A stretch of 64,000 bases of DNA, from contig DF239284.1 of NCBI GenBank assembly GCA_000507305.1, positions 71,815 to 135,814 of the forward strand, given 5' to 3'. Position numbers and translations under genes: made by a program. Positions 48,831-58,786 of this stretch are shown here, piece after piece. Origin of the DNA: Breviolum minutum Mf 1.05b.01. Lineage: Eukaryota; Sar; Dinophyceae; Suessiales; Symbiodiniaceae. The stretch's first letter is position 1. Every line of letters starts with the position of its first letter. Under the pieces are notes generated by a model, which was given only the letters and a program-made list of their open reading frames with translations, had not been told where the DNA came from and did not search any database.

Positions 48831-49021
48831 ACATTGAAGAAAATGCGTTGGAGAATTTAGTGTTCTACAGAAGGTGGTACCCACCCAGTTACACCCTTGA
48901 AAACTACCCGGCTCAAACTTGAAAATCACGTGGTTTGCAACATGAAAATCATCTGAACCATCCGCCTTCAGAAGGATTGTTTTGATGGCTAGCGGTTGCC
49001 ATGGGACACACTAGTTCCAGG

Positions 49022-49300
49022 TCAGAAACTTGATCTGCCATTTCGAAGAGCGCAGCCAGATGGAGTTGAATCAAAAACGTTGTACTGCCCAGTTGTATAA
49101 TGATTGAACAAGTATAAGTGCCTTGTACAGATCATGTAGCAAACCAGGAATTCAAAATCTTTGCAAACCAACCAGGCTTTCATGTTTCGTGTCACCAAGG
49201 GTGGGTGAAATGTCACGCTGTGGTGTCTCCGTTGTGGGCATCCTACCACGCCGGGAAAACCTGGCATTGATACAAGATTGAACCTCAAGCCTCGCCACAC
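49022..49300 (-). CDS. Candidate coding segment, minus strand
   Basis: A 92-codon frame. TCAATGCCAG may be an acceptor. Downstream of it the frames read GFPGVVGCPQRRHHSVTF or, one base on, RMPTTETPQRDISPTLGDTK. The first frame goes on to MKAWLVCKDFEFLVCYMICT. Which frame is used is unclear. Confidence 0.28.
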   Translation of the reverse strand: MWRGLRFNLVSMPGFPGVVGCPQRRHHSVTFHPPLVTRNMKAWLVCKDFEFLVCYMICTRHLYLFNHYTTGQYNVFDSTPSGCALRNGRSSF

Positions 49301-49375
49301 CCCTGGGAGGTCCTGAGACTAAGTTTCAAAAACAACCCAAATGAGCATTCTCCGCCAAACGAAAAAATCCAATAA

Positions 49376-49492
49376 CTGCAATCTGAATTGCTCATTTCGC
49401 TAAAATTGCCGGCGCCAGTTCCGGCACCCACAAAAATTAGAGACGAAAAGATCAAATTTCCAGGCCATTTTCTCACCTTTTCTGGGGTATAA
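49376..49492 (+). CDS. Candidate terminal exon
   Basis: The plus frame reads SELLISLKLPAPVPAPTKIR, DEKIKFPGHFLTFSGV and TAA at 49490-49492. The Pro/Ala linker then charged end looks real. No acceptor is obvious, and the minus strand is also open. Confidence 0.32.
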   Translation: MQSELLISLKLPAPVPAPTKIRDEKIKFPGHFLTFSGV

Positions 49493-49510
49493 ACAGCTCA
49501 AACAAACATG

Positions 49511-49656
49511 GGGCACGAGAAAAACCCTTACTTTCTAAGAAACACTGGTTGCTTGATGGTGATCTGGCTTAATGGCTTATTATAATCCCCATATAACTGG
49601 GTCGGATTTCATCCCCTACAAAAAACCCTAAACAACCAAGGTCTTTTCATTGCTCA
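49511..49656. repeat. MITE family B
   Basis: GGGCACGAGAAAAACCCTTA left; AACAACCAAGGTCTTTTCAT and TGCTCA right. Confidence 0.78.
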
Positions 49657-49836
49657 CACGAGAAACAAACAAAGTTTAAAAAAAAAACAACAACAGCAGT
49701 TCCCCGGGTTTTCCCACTGAAGTTGGCAGTTCTTCACCTTGCAAATGGATGCAAATGGCTGGTTGTTGCTGTTGCACCCATCACAGGGGTGGGTAGATGA
49801 GGGAATAAACTTCGAAAAATAGTTTCGTACAGGGTG

Positions 49837-50000
49837 GGCCCAAAAAACCAGTTAGGAAAGTAGAAATAGGGGTGAAATCTGCCCACTGAAACTCGTTTAT
49901 ATGGCCATTTATAGGGGCCCCATAGCCATTGATTTTCGGCCAAAATAATAGGGGTCCCTTGCATCACCCCATGTAAACAACGATCGGCAACCAGGGCCTT
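49837..50000. repeat. Family O foldback
   Basis: TGGGCCCAAAAAACCAGTTA, GGCCATTTATAGGGGCCCCA, CCATTGATTTTCGGCCAAAA, AACAACGATCGGCA. Relatives at 58362 and, more weakly, 20540 and 4400. Confidence 0.55.
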
Positions 50001-50053
50001 TTTTAAACCAAACCTTGCAGACTTAGGTAAGGTTTTTTTGTTCATTCCAGTGC

Positions 50054-50177
50054 CTACTTGGATGTTCCGTTGGAAATTAGGATCAATGGGTTATTTCACC
50101 TACATAGAAATGGGATATATTGGGGGTTATAACCCATTGATCCTAAGCATTTACTAACTTCCTGGGACATCCAAGTA
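50054..50177. repeat. MITE family E
   Basis: TACTTGGATGTTCCGTTGGA left; CTTCCTGGGACATCCAAGTA right. Confidence 0.86.
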
Positions 50178-50427
50178 CGGCTTGATGCTGATCCACATGT
50201 TCAAATGTGAGTTATTTTGCATTGCTGTCTTTTTCAGGGGTCATTCATATTTTTTTTCGGAGTTTTCTAGGTCTCATTGTTTACCTTTGTTTATCTACTG
50301 TTCCATCTTGATACCTTTTTTGTTCACCAAGATTTAGACTTCCTGAAAGTAACAGTTCTTTTTTGTGCAAGGTTCCCCAATCACCAATGATCTTTGAAAG
50401 ATGCTCAAAAAAACGATTGCTTGGCTA

Positions 50428-50547
50428 CTGTTCCTGGCAGAAATCCCAAACAACCACCTGGCCTGTATAAAACCTTGTAAAGAATGGGATAAACTACCAA
50501 CCTCAACTGGTGCAACCGCCAGACTTTTCTTATTCCATCAACAGTAT
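50428..50547. repeat. MITE family D, left end degraded
   Basis: GGCAGAAATCCCAAACAACC left; CTTATTCCATCAACAGTA right. Confidence 0.75.
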
Positions 50548-50564
50548 AATTCAGTGGCCTTGTT

Positions 50565-50665
50565 CTATTCATCAGAACTGAGTCCTTGACTAGCTGCATC
50601 ATCTTCATCATCGTCATCTTCTTCTTCTACAAACTGATCCAGCTTTTTCTCCTCCTGCCAAACCG
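50565..50665 (-). CDS. Terminal exon, acidic tail
   Basis: A GAGTTACGCAG acceptor on the minus strand, then in phase 2 VWQEEKKLDQFVEEEDDDDE and DDAASQGLSSDE with TAG at 50565-50567. The long Glu/Asp run and clean terminus make this one of the most credible host exons. The frame stays open upstream (QQVQARRGKKSDAPN), so an adjacent exon may exist. The parent gene is unknown. Confidence 0.56.
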
Positions 50666-50842
50666 CTGCGTAACTCAAAACTAAGGGTGGAAGTGAAAAG
50701 ATTAGGTTTGGCGCGTCAGATTTTTTTCCCCGTCTTGCTTGGACCTGCTGTAATTTCCGAAACACATCTCTCGCTTTATTTGGGTTGGGTGGGGGGACAA
50801 TTGCTATGACTCAGAATTGGAGTACCAATTTGGGACAGTAAT

Positions 50843-50988
50843 TGAACCACGAAAAATTACCCTCTTCCTTTCCATTATACTGGTTGTTTAAGAGGGTCCA
50901 TTATAGTCATTTATTATCATCCCCATATAAATGGGTAGTATCTCATCCCCTGTATACCCTAAACAACCAGGATTTGTTTCATTGCTCA
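50843..50988. repeat. MITE family B
   Basis: TGAACCACGAAAAATTACCC left; CAGGATTTGTTTCATTGCTC right. Confidence 0.82.
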
Positions 50989-51025
50989 GTCGGCATTCCA
51001 ACATTCTCATCATCCCATTTTGGGG

Positions 51026-51173
51026 CTTGAACATTTTGAGTCATCTGACATTCCATTAGACTGATTGGTTCATAGGGATCCATATAAATCGGCTTATGAA
51101 ATAATCCCCATACAAGTGGCTAGGTTTCATCCTCTACATAAATGCAACCAGCCAGGATTTTGAACACTGCTCA
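51026..51173. repeat. MITE family B, subfamily 2
   Basis: TGACATTCCATTAGACTGAT, GGTTCATAGGGATCCATATA, GATTTTGAACACTGCTCA. Confidence 0.7.
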
Positions 51174-51181
51174 AATGTAAT

Positions 51182-51277
51182 CTGGTTGGTGGTTTCAACC
51201 CATTTGAAAAATGTTAGTCAAATTGGGAATCTTCCCCAGGTAGGGGTGGAAATAAAAAAATTGAAACCACCACCTAG
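51182..51277. repeat. MITE family C
   Basis: CTGGTTGGTGGTTTCAACCC left; TTGAAACCACCACCTAG right. Confidence 0.86.
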
Positions 51278-51997
51278 TAATGTCACTTGGACGATCACCC
51301 TTAACCGTTGAACCGCGGTTCGGTGACTTTTTGTGGCTTATAAAACCCCACAAGGAGATGTGACTTGCAAAAAAACACATGCATTTCGGGAGCTGCAAAA
51401 AAAACAACTCATCGGTCCATGTCAGGGGGACCAAATCATAGACGTCACAAAAACCTGAGAAAATTACATCCAACAACCAAAATCCAACGGTGTGAGTACT
51501 TACTAATCCAACGAAAAAAAAAACACACACACATTTCACGGGGGTGATTTCGTTATTCTTTTCGAAGGTGTTCTCAAGATGCGCATCTTACATAACTGTG
51601 CCGAAAATGCCCCTATTAATGAAGCCCGTCGCAAAAAACGCGGTTTATTTTCCCAGCTTTTCATCTGAAAACCTCAATCCATGAAACAAAAGATCTCAAG
51701 TTTCGGAAGGCGTTGTCCAAAAAATCGCCAGCCGCGTCACTTCTATGGGAAATCCTCCCCCTAAAATCCTGGTCCCCTGTTTCGCAATCAAAAGAGAAAC
51801 CTCTTGAATTGCAGCATCATTCCATGAAAAATGATGTATATACATGAAAATGATGTACAGTATATAATTGCTGAAACCTGGTTGCCTTTTCGACCCAAAA
51901 TGTGGTTGTTTTTTTTTCCGTTCTCTCACCCAAAAAAGTTGGCTTGTCAGCCCCCCCCCCGAAGCTTGGTGTGTTTCAGACTGAGCTCCTTCTGCAG

Positions 51998-52168
51998 GGT
52001 GAACATGTTGCGGCACTGGTAAAAGAGATGGCCTACCGAGCCGCACCTCACCACTGGGCGGCCCAAATGAAGTTTGATGGACCCCAAATCGTTGCTGGTC
52101 GTTCGGAACGTGTGGTGAAAAACATGTTTTTTGTTCGTTCAAAGATGCGAGATATTATGAAAAAATAA
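51998..52168 (+). CDS. Candidate terminal exon, 56 residues
   Basis: A CTCCTTCTGCAG acceptor opens 57 codons in phase 0 ending at TAA: GEHVAALVKEMAYRAAPHHW, AAQMKFDGPQIVAGRSERVV, KNMFFVRSKMRDIMKK. Helical and basic, with codon use like the other GC-richer exons. Upstream the frame continues (GVFQTELLLQ), so the acceptor could instead be the one at CAGACTGAG. Unknown function. Confidence 0.48.
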   Translation, partial: GEHVAALVKEMAYRAAPHHWAAQMKFDGPQIVAGRSERVVKNMFFVRSKMRDIMKK

Positions 52169-52369
52169 CTTTGTATGTACATATGTGTGTATAGATATAT
52201 AGATGAGTGCACTAAAATATTTATATATGTGTATATATAAATATGTCATGTTACATAGAGGTATAATTTATATAGCATATACATCTCTCTATATAATGTA
52301 TATATATATATATGTGTGAGAGAGAGAGAGATGTATTATATAGTAGCAGATACCCCACCTGAAACACAC

Positions 52370-52498
52370 CCTTCCCACCTGCAAAAAATAAAAAAGGAAA
52401 GGATCGACAAGGCTGCTCGTTTCAGGATACAAATCTTTCCGCAACGTTGCGGAAAGCAAAAAAAAGGACTAACGAGGTTGGCAGAAGCGCGAAGATGA
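52370..52498 (+). CDS. Candidate terminal exon, basic
   Basis: The plus frame reads HPSHLQKIKKERIDKAARFR, IQIFPQRCGKQKKGLTRLAE, ARR and TGA. Strongly basic. It contains a perfect 22-bp palindrome (52435-52456), which raises the chance that this is structured noncoding sequence instead. Confidence 0.33.
   Translation, partial: PSHLQKIKKERIDKAARFRIQIFPQRCGKQKKGLTRLAEARR
52435..52456. repeat. Perfect 22-bp palindrome
   Basis: CTTTCCGCAAC followed directly by its reverse complement GTTGCGGAAAG. Confidence 0.95.
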
Positions 52499-52580
52499 AG
52501 CTTCAAGAAGGGTGATATATAACAAAGCCCCCCCCCCATGTTGATGACGTTGGTTACAAAAGAAAAACAGTTCCTTACTA

Positions 52581-52703
52581 GCCTCCTTGAAACTAACAGC
52601 CAAAGCCCCCTAAAAATAGGCCGTTTGCCGTAAAAGGACAGGCAAACGTTTTCCAACCATCCATTTTCAGGTGCGATGTCTGCTATGTCATGTTAGTTTC
52701 AGG
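52581..52703. repeat. MITE family F
   Basis: CCTCCTTGAAACTAACAGCC left; CATGTTAGTTTCAGGGG right, with AAAATAGGCCGTTTGCCG and CGTTTTCCAACCATCC inside. Confidence 0.78.
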
Positions 52704-52819
52704 GGCCCGGCGCGGCTGGCTAGGCTTTTGTGGCTCGGAGGCTCTGCAAGACCAATCAGCAGTAGCTTCGCATCCCATCCCCTTTTGTTCAGGGAGTGTA
52801 GTATTCCCATCCCACCAAA

Positions 52820-52927
52820 TACCCTCGGGTATACTAACATAGCTGGCTGGAATATCCCCCATGTTCAATAGGAAATACATCTTCAAAGGGTCAATTTTAG
52901 ATTGCTATATTAGTTTACCGGAGTGTA
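52820..52927. repeat. MITE family H
   Basis: TACCCTCGGGTATACTAACA left; TATTAGTTTACCGGAGTGTA right. Confidence 0.8.
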
Positions 52928-53103
52928 CTTTTTGCTGGAGGGTGAACCCACTTTGTATCTGGGTGATCTATCTGTGATCATACTTCATCCCCTTCTCCAA
53001 ATTCCTAAGAAACTCTTGATGGAAGACATCCGGCGCTTGTGACGGGTTGAGGGTTTGAACAATTCTTGGCAGAAATGTTTCTACTGTATATTTTTCGTAC
53101 GTC

Positions 53104-53215
53104 TCAACTTAGGTTTGCTTAAGATGCTTGGGAAAAAAGTAAAAAAGCATTCCCCAAATGATGATTAAAAAATGGTGCTGAATCCCATGGCAACCATCCA
53201 TTCAAAACAAATCTC
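53104..53215 (+). repeat. Family L element
   Basis: CTTAGGTTTGCTTAAGATGC, TTCCCCAAATGATGATTAAA, AATGGTGCTGAATCCCATGG. Confidence 0.65.
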
Positions 53216-53649
53216 TCCAAGTCAAGGTTTAGTGGGGCTAACAGCGTGGCGTGGCGTTTACAGGATTTCTGACTCATCATTTTCGAGGTCTAAACCTTGA
53301 AGTTGACCCCAATTTTTGGATCTGGTTGTATACAGTACCAACCCCCCAGCAAGTTGATGCTGTGCAGTTGCTGCGAAAAAAGCCATGCTGTTTGCCAGCT
53401 TCTTAACTCTTTTTTTCCCACTTTTTTTTGGGTGATCTCCTTGTTTCAGAAGGCCATAAAGATAGGTGATTTTTTTGAAACGAATGGCCTAACATTATTA
53501 TCTCAAGGTGAAAAAAAAAGGTAGCAATCAAAGGATTGTTAGGTGACTCTTATTTTTGTTCATATCTTTTTTCAGCCTTCACCTAAAAACCCATTTCACC
53601 ACCACCCTCTTTTCAAGGACCACCAACCACCAACCACGCCTCTTACAAG

Positions 53650-53778
53650 CGCCGGGCGCGATGGTGCTGGAATGTCCCGTGAGTTGTGCCAAGCGAAACA
53701 AGCCCCGTGCGGAGGAGTTGATTTCGCCACCGCCCATGGCCTTTCCCAACAAAACTGCAGGGAGGAACGGAGCGAATG
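53650..53778 (+). CDS. Candidate internal exon
   Basis: A CTCTTACAAG acceptor and GTGAGT donor bound a 129-bp GC-rich exon. The frame that leaves no stop reads PGAMVLECPVSCAKRNKPRA, EELISPPPMAFPNKTAGRNG, AN. A second frame is open but stops at the donor. Cys-containing start and basic, Pro-rich end. Unknown product. Confidence 0.42.
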
Positions 53779-54189
53779 GTGAGTATCATACGTATGTCTA
53801 AGACAATTCTTTGGAAGATTTCACACCAGACCCTCAACCAGGTAACCACCTGTTTATGAAAGGAAATTATGAAATTCCCTTCCATATTCTGTATTTTTTG
53901 GGTGCATGGGGTATGTTTGAGGGGTTCTGTCGGAATTTTCTTAGACATATGTTTGTTTGATAAGGGAAAAAGCCTGAAGTCTGTTGAATTTTTTTGTAGG
54001 TTGGGATGCAGATACACCAGGAGACATAAACCCATTGAACAAGTCATGGTTGGTTATGGTTTGAGACTTCATTGAACTGTTGGTGTCTCTGGGTTTTGTG
54101 AAGGAACTTTCAAGACCTACAGTAATTAGTGGTGATGTTCATGATATTCAAATTTACATCAATCTGAAAGAATGCCATGTTGAGAGCCA

Positions 54190-54300
54190 CTTCCCCCGAA
54201 GTTTCTAAGATGGAATCTAAAAATAATCTAATTGAAAGGGAATTTTCGTCTTCCAAAACTCCATTTTTGGGCTTCAACATGTTAATTTTCGGGGGTGTAC
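54190..54300. repeat. MITE family G
   Basis: TTCCCCCGAAGTTTCTAAGA left; CATGTTAATTTTCGGGGGTG right. Confidence 0.75.
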
Positions 54301-54301
54301 A

Positions 54302-55080
54302 CACCTGTTTGATGTGTTTTGAGGCTACGACATGATGCCCGGCCTCAAAAGGAACCCCCCAAAATCCCTGTGCAGAATGTCTGCACCACTGGACTACTGC
54401 TATTGGAAGTGAATTATCCAACATGAAAGTTGATGCATTATCCATCTGACCTATTCCTGGAGTTCTGTCCAATTACCTCTATTTTTGAAGGTCTTTTCCC
54501 CCCAAAACAAGGCCTAAACTCCAACCAAAACAAGGGTTGACCCCATTTAGATCATTTTTCGCTTCCAGGTGTGTTTTTCCAGCAACAGGACCAGACTCGG
54601 TTGGGACGGGTGGTTAATAAAAGGATGTGCTTGGTTTACATCCTGTCTCATCATTTTTCCCATCATTGAAATTCCAATATATTAACCATCATTAAAATGT
54701 TCCCATTATGAAATGGTTTTTAGATTCCCATCATAAATTCCCATTTTGATTTACCTGTCAATTTTCAAGAAGTCAAAAAGGGAATTTCTTGCGTGGGGTA
54801 TTCGACGATGCCTAGGACAGTGGGTATGATCCCCGCAAGCGGAACAAACCAGAATGGTATCAGGACAAAAAACTCCCGTTTGTGGATAAATTATACTTGA
54901 CGTCACAAAATCGTTTGGCTACAAATATGTATTTATACAGTATATATACACATATTTACATGTATACCACTATCGTTTCTTTTCGAGTTCCTGCAACATT
55001 ATACAACACATATACATCTAGATAAACGAAAAATTCCAACTTCCAAAGATCCTCTGCTTCAAATGTTGAATCTGTATATA
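54302..55080. other. No assignable gene
   Basis: Contains a short run of CCCATTNTGAA/TTCCCATC direct repeats near 54650-54750 and an (AT)-rich tract near 54920-54970. Confidence 0.4.
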
Positions 55081-55089
55081 AACTCCAAA

Positions 55090-55201
55090 TGCCCTCTGGT
55101 AAACTAACATAGCTGGCTGGAAAATTACCACCTTTCCTCATGAAATATCATCAAAATGGTGGATTTTCCAGCCAGCTATGTTAGTTGATCCCGGAGTGTA
55201 C
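55090..55201. repeat. MITE family H, reference copy
   Basis: GCCCTCTGGTAAACTAACAT left; CAGCCAGCTATGTTAGTTGA and TCCCGGAGTGTA right. It runs straight into a family G copy. Confidence 0.85.
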
Positions 55202-55290
55202 ACCCCGGAAATTTAACATGGATACTAAAAATGGCCATATTTAAAAGGAGTCACCTTTTCCAAAGCATTATTTTGGGTATCCAGCCATTA
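55198..55290. repeat. MITE family G, right end missing
   Basis: TGTACACCCCGGAAATTTAA left; TTTTGGGTATCCAGCCATTA right, where it meets the exon-like segment at 55307. Confidence 0.68.
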
Positions 55291-55306
55291 GTGTTTGTCC
55301 TTTTGA

Positions 55307-55390
55307 GGTCAAGGCAGCAACTCCAAGGGAAGCCGACCGCACCTCAACTGGAGCCTCGCCCTCTCCTGCATAGGGATCATAGCGTACCGC
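55307..55390 (-). CDS. Candidate exon, minus strand
   Basis: A CGCCACACCCAG acceptor on the minus strand, then AVRYDPYAGEGEAPVEVRSA and SLGVAALTSKG. Plus also reads sensibly (KAATPREADRTSTGASPSPA and a stop). I favour minus because of the acceptor and the longer frame. Unknown. Confidence 0.4.
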
Positions 55391-55486
55391 CTGGGTGTGG
55401 CGGTGAGAAATGAACGTATTGGTTGTTGTGGTGTTTTTCCCCCCCCCCCCGGGCCCTTGGATGTCAGTGATTACCACCAGGATTAC

Positions 55487-55603
55487 CAACCTCCGGGATC
55501 AACTAACATAGCTGGCTGGGACATCCACCATGAATGAAGGCTTTTTTTTCCTGTTGGAAAAGGTGGATTTTCCAGCCTGCCAGGTTAGGTTTACTTGGAG
55601 GGT
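55487..55603. repeat. MITE family H
   Basis: CCTCCGGGATCAACTAACAT left; CAGCCTGCCAGGTTAGGTTT and ACTTGGAGGG right. Confidence 0.75.
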
Positions 55604-55842
55604 TCTTTACACTTTGAGTAGATTTATTTAGAGACCGGGAATCCCGGTTGGAACTTTAAGCCTTCAAATTTGCAAACCTGGCATCCTTTGGCCCGGGGGG
55701 GCCTATATAACTGGCTCTAACTGGATCGTTTACACACAAAGAAGTTGCTACAGTACAACCCACCACTTTCATCACACTCACCCAATAAGAACTTGCTGTA
55801 AGTGGAAAATTCATCAGCTTCACGTAAACAAACTTTTTACAG

Positions 55843-55954
55843 CTGGACGAGGATTTCCTACGGTTTTTTCGTTGAATATTGGGAGTATGGCTGCATTGTT
55901 TTGAAAGAGATGGGAAAGAAGGACTTCAAAATGAAACATGCAAGAAATTTCTAA
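55843..55954 (+). CDS. Terminal exon, basic C-terminus
   Basis: An AACTTTTTACAG acceptor, then in phase 1 WTRISYGFFVEYWEYGCIVL, KEMGKKDFKMKHARNF and TAA at 55952-55954. The aromatic stretch followed by a Lys-rich helix is strongly protein-like, and the borders fit exactly (1 + 37 codons). I do not recognise the protein. Confidence 0.5.
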
Positions 55955-56186
55955 CAAAATCGAAAAAAAAAAACAATGAAAAAGAAAAGAAAAAAAACTT
56001 GACTTGGGTTGCCCCCTTTTTCTTGTTTTTTTCTCTTGAAAAAACCTACATCAGTTTTCACTATGGTTTCACTGATTTTTTCACAGGGATGATTCGAAAA
56101 AAAACCTGTATGAATGTGATCAAGGTTGGGGAGTAAACTCGCATAGCTGGCTATTATAGATCCCTCATCTTCACTGGGAAATACAT

Positions 56187-56288
56187 GGGTGTTTCCTTAA
56201 ATGGTGGTATCCCCAAAACACCCCAAAATGATCATTTTTAGTAGGAAAACCCATGGTTGTTGGGTACCACCATTTTAGGAAACCCCCA
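56187..56288. repeat. MITE family A, subfamily 2
   Basis: GGGTGTTTCCTTAAATGGTG left; CACCATTTTAGGAAACCCCC right. The interior (ATGATCATTTTTAGTAGGAA) differs from subfamily 1. Confidence 0.82.
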
Positions 56289-56448
56289 CATCTTCAAAAT
56301 GAAACATCTTCAAAATCAAGCTATCTTAGATTCCCTGGAAATGATTCTGATCAAGTAAGATCGAGGAAGAATAAAGGTCACATCCATCAACTTTGGAAGT
56401 TGATCACTTCCAGGCAATCGCTGATAAGAAAAAAAAGTGAAGCAAGCT

Positions 56449-56562
56449 ATTGTTGATGGAAGAAATCCCAAACAACCACCCAACATGCATGAAACCTTGT
56501 AAATAATGGGATATTTACCATAGCAACTGGTGTTTGTCGGATTTCTGAACCATCAACAGTAT
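56449..56562. repeat. MITE family D
   Basis: TATTGTTGATGGAAGAAATC left; GGATTTCTGAACCATCAACA right. Confidence 0.85.
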
Positions 56563-56819
56563 TGCCCTCCCGGGAACTAACGACTCACATATCCCGGATC
56601 CCATACAACGGGCACTTAGTTGCGTCGGATGGATTTTTTTGGACACCGTAAAAACGCAGGGAGAGTCCTGGACAAACCACCATTTCCCGTAAACGAAGGG
56701 TAATTTCTCACTCTTAAACTCTGCTCTTCACAGGAAGATGCTGCTTTTGGGAGATCTGCAGGTCAAGGTGCTTCAAAATTGGAAGTACAAATCCTGAAAG
56801 ATTGACCTAATGCACCAAT

Positions 56820-56997
56820 TGAGCCACGAAAAAAGGGAACCCTTATTACTTTCCATTGAATCCTGGTGGGTTATATAAAAACGGGATTTCTATAATGGGA
56901 TATTTTTCAAACCTCTATAAACAAAAGGGTAGTAATTATACTCCCCTATACAACCGGACCTAACCAAACCAGGGGCCCCTTTTTTTCTAATTGCACC
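56820..56997. repeat. MITE family B, long copy
   Basis: TGAGCCACGAAAAAAGGGAA left; CAGGGGCCCCTTTTTTTCTA and ATTGCA right. Confidence 0.75.
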
Positions 56998-57011
56998 AAT
57001 GGAAGTCCCTC

Positions 57012-57148
57012 TACTTGGAGGATCATCCCAGTTAGTAACTAATTAGGATCACCCCCTATTTACAAGCCATGAAGTTCGGCCATTTATGGGACTTACAACG
57101 ATCACCATGGGTTCTTAACCACTTACTAATTGGGATGATCCTCCAAGT
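57012..57148. repeat. MITE family J, reference copy
   Basis: TACTTGGAGGATCATCCCA left and TGGGATGATCCTCCAAGT right: 18-bp perfect arms. The terminal bases are interrupted by the next element. Confidence 0.88.
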
Positions 57149-57248
57149 GGATGTTTCCGAAAATAGTGGTACCCCCAAATCATCCACTTTAATAAGGTTT
57201 TCCATTATAAACCATCCATTTTTGGGTACCATGATTTTTGGAACACCC
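57149..57248. repeat. MITE family A nested in the end of family J
   Basis: GGATGTTTCCGAAAATAGTG left; CATGATTTTTGGAACACCC right. Flanked by AAGT on both sides, consistent with a 4-bp duplication of the J terminus. Confidence 0.8.
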
Positions 57249-57254
57249 AAGTAG

Positions 57255-57430
57255 TGTGAGGAAAATTGGTGCTTGGCACCGCTTTCCTCCTTCCCAACCA
57301 ACACCCCACCGGTGGCACGGCGCCTTCTTCCAAACCTCGGTGGTCTCCAAAGATCCCGAGGTGCTCAAGCCTTGGGAAATCGGATCCACCGGAAAGGTCC
57401 ACCAGCCCACCAGCCCGTGGGTTCCCCTAG
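57255..57430. CDS. GC-rich coding-like island, strand unresolved
   Basis: Plus reads FFQTSVVSKDPEVLKPWEIG and STGKVHQPTSPWVPLES. Minus reads VDLSGGSDFPRLEHLGIFGD and HRGLEEGAVPPVGCWLGRR. Both are protein-like with no decisive splice site. Confidence 0.3.
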
Positions 57431-57845
57431 AAAGTTCCATTAATTATAGGTCCATTTCTATAAGACCACCCAATTTTTTTAGATACATACTATACCCCCC
57501 CAAAATAAATGAGAATTTTGTTGGAAAATGTGTGAAAAAATGAAATTTTTGGGAAAAGATGTCTTGATATTCATGAGATTTCACCTTGACAAAGTTATAA
57601 ACCTGATCTCGTAAGGTCTATAATCCTTCATTTTTTTTTGCGGGGTAGACGACATAGCCACCATCATCCCCTATATAACCAACGCAACCAGGGGCCCTTT
57701 TTTCATTGCTTAATTTTGCAAATGACATATATTGAATCACCCCAACTAGTAGAGATCCTGCCCCCGAAAAATGCTTCCTTTTTTTGGAGGACCTCCCACC
57801 TAAAGATAAAAACAAAAGGCATCAAAAAGGATTCATTCTAGGCAA

Positions 57846-57944
57846 CTGGTTGGTGGTTTCAACCACCCATCTGAAAAATATTAGTCAAAATGGGAATCTT
57901 CCCCAAGTAGGGATGAAAATAAAAAATATTTGAAACCACCACCC
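57846..57944. repeat. MITE family C
   Basis: CTGGTTGGTGGTTTCAACCA left; TATTTGAAACCACCACCCTC right. Confidence 0.82.
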
Positions 57945-58081
57945 TCGCAATCTATTTGTAAATCCTTAACCTGAGGCCACTTGGGGGGGGTAGGATTCCC
58001 TAACTAAAAACTTCCTTTTGGGTTGACCTGAGGTCGCTTTTCCATTGCCTGGATTCATTGTAGTAGGAATTGAACCTATAT

Positions 58082-58182
58082 GGGTGTTTCCGAAAATAAT
58101 GGTACCCCCAAATCATCCATTTTAATAGGGTTTTCCATCATAAACCATCCATTTTGGGGTACCTTTATTTTTGGAAACAGCC
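58082..58182. repeat. MITE family A
   Basis: GGGTGTTTCCGAAAATAATG left; CTTTATTTTTGGAAACAGCC right, flanked by TATAT / ATAT. Confidence 0.88.
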
Positions 58183-58361
58183 ATATCATATTTTTTGTAG
58201 ATTCCGGAAGCTTCATGAATTTCACGAAGCTGTTTCCCCTTCATGAAGCCAATAGGAATCTTGTGTTTAAAGGATATCCCTATCGCCTGTGATCTAGGAA
58301 AACCCCAGCGCACCAGGGACCTCTAAATCTGAGACACGCTAATCGGCAATGAGATACAAGG

Positions 58362-58513
58362 TGGGCTCCAAAAACACCCAGTGAGAAGTAGTAGGGGCCC
58401 CATAAGTCCACCTTTTTGTGCGTTTAAACCCCAGGCAAACCCATTGATTCTCGGCCATTTATAGAGGTTATGACCCCAACAAACAACGATCATAGGGGAC
58501 CCACCTTGGGTGA
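58362..58513. repeat. Family O foldback
   Basis: GGTGGGCTCCAAAAACACCC left; ATAGGGGACCCACCTTGGGT right; CCCATTGATTCTCGGCCATT inside. Confidence 0.6.
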
Positions 58514-58529
58514 AACCTCTCTTCCCCAG

Positions 58530-58627
58530 CACCAGGGACCCCTAACGATTCTCTCGCCCAGCGATTGGCATGGCGTCTTTTCCAGGGTCGAGAGTCGAAA
58601 TTCCACTTTGGGCACTTGCGATGTTGA
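58530..58627 (+). CDS. Terminal exon, unknown product
   Basis: A CTCTCTTCCCCAG acceptor, then in phase 2 PGTPNDSLAQRLAWRLFQGR, ESKFHFGHLRC and TGA at 58625-58627. Length fits exactly (2 + 32 codons). Basic, helical (LAQRLAWRLF). It begins right after a family O foldback. Confidence 0.48.
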
Positions 58628-58684
58628 AAAGGGGTTTTGACCCATCAACATGTAAAATATAAAGATGGTATGATATACTGATAT

Positions 58685-58786
58685 GGGTGTTTCCAAAAAT
58701 GGGGTGTTTCCCCCAAAATGGATGGTGAAAATAATGGAAAACCCTATTAAAATGGATGATGTGGAGGTACCCCTATTTTTGTATAT
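58685..58786. repeat. MITE family A, right end truncated, 16-bp flanking repeat
   Basis: GGGTGTTTCCAAAAATGGGG left, ending at CCCCTATTTTTG without GGAAACACCC. TATGATATACTGATAT stands immediately before it and again just after it (from about 58785). Confidence 0.8.
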
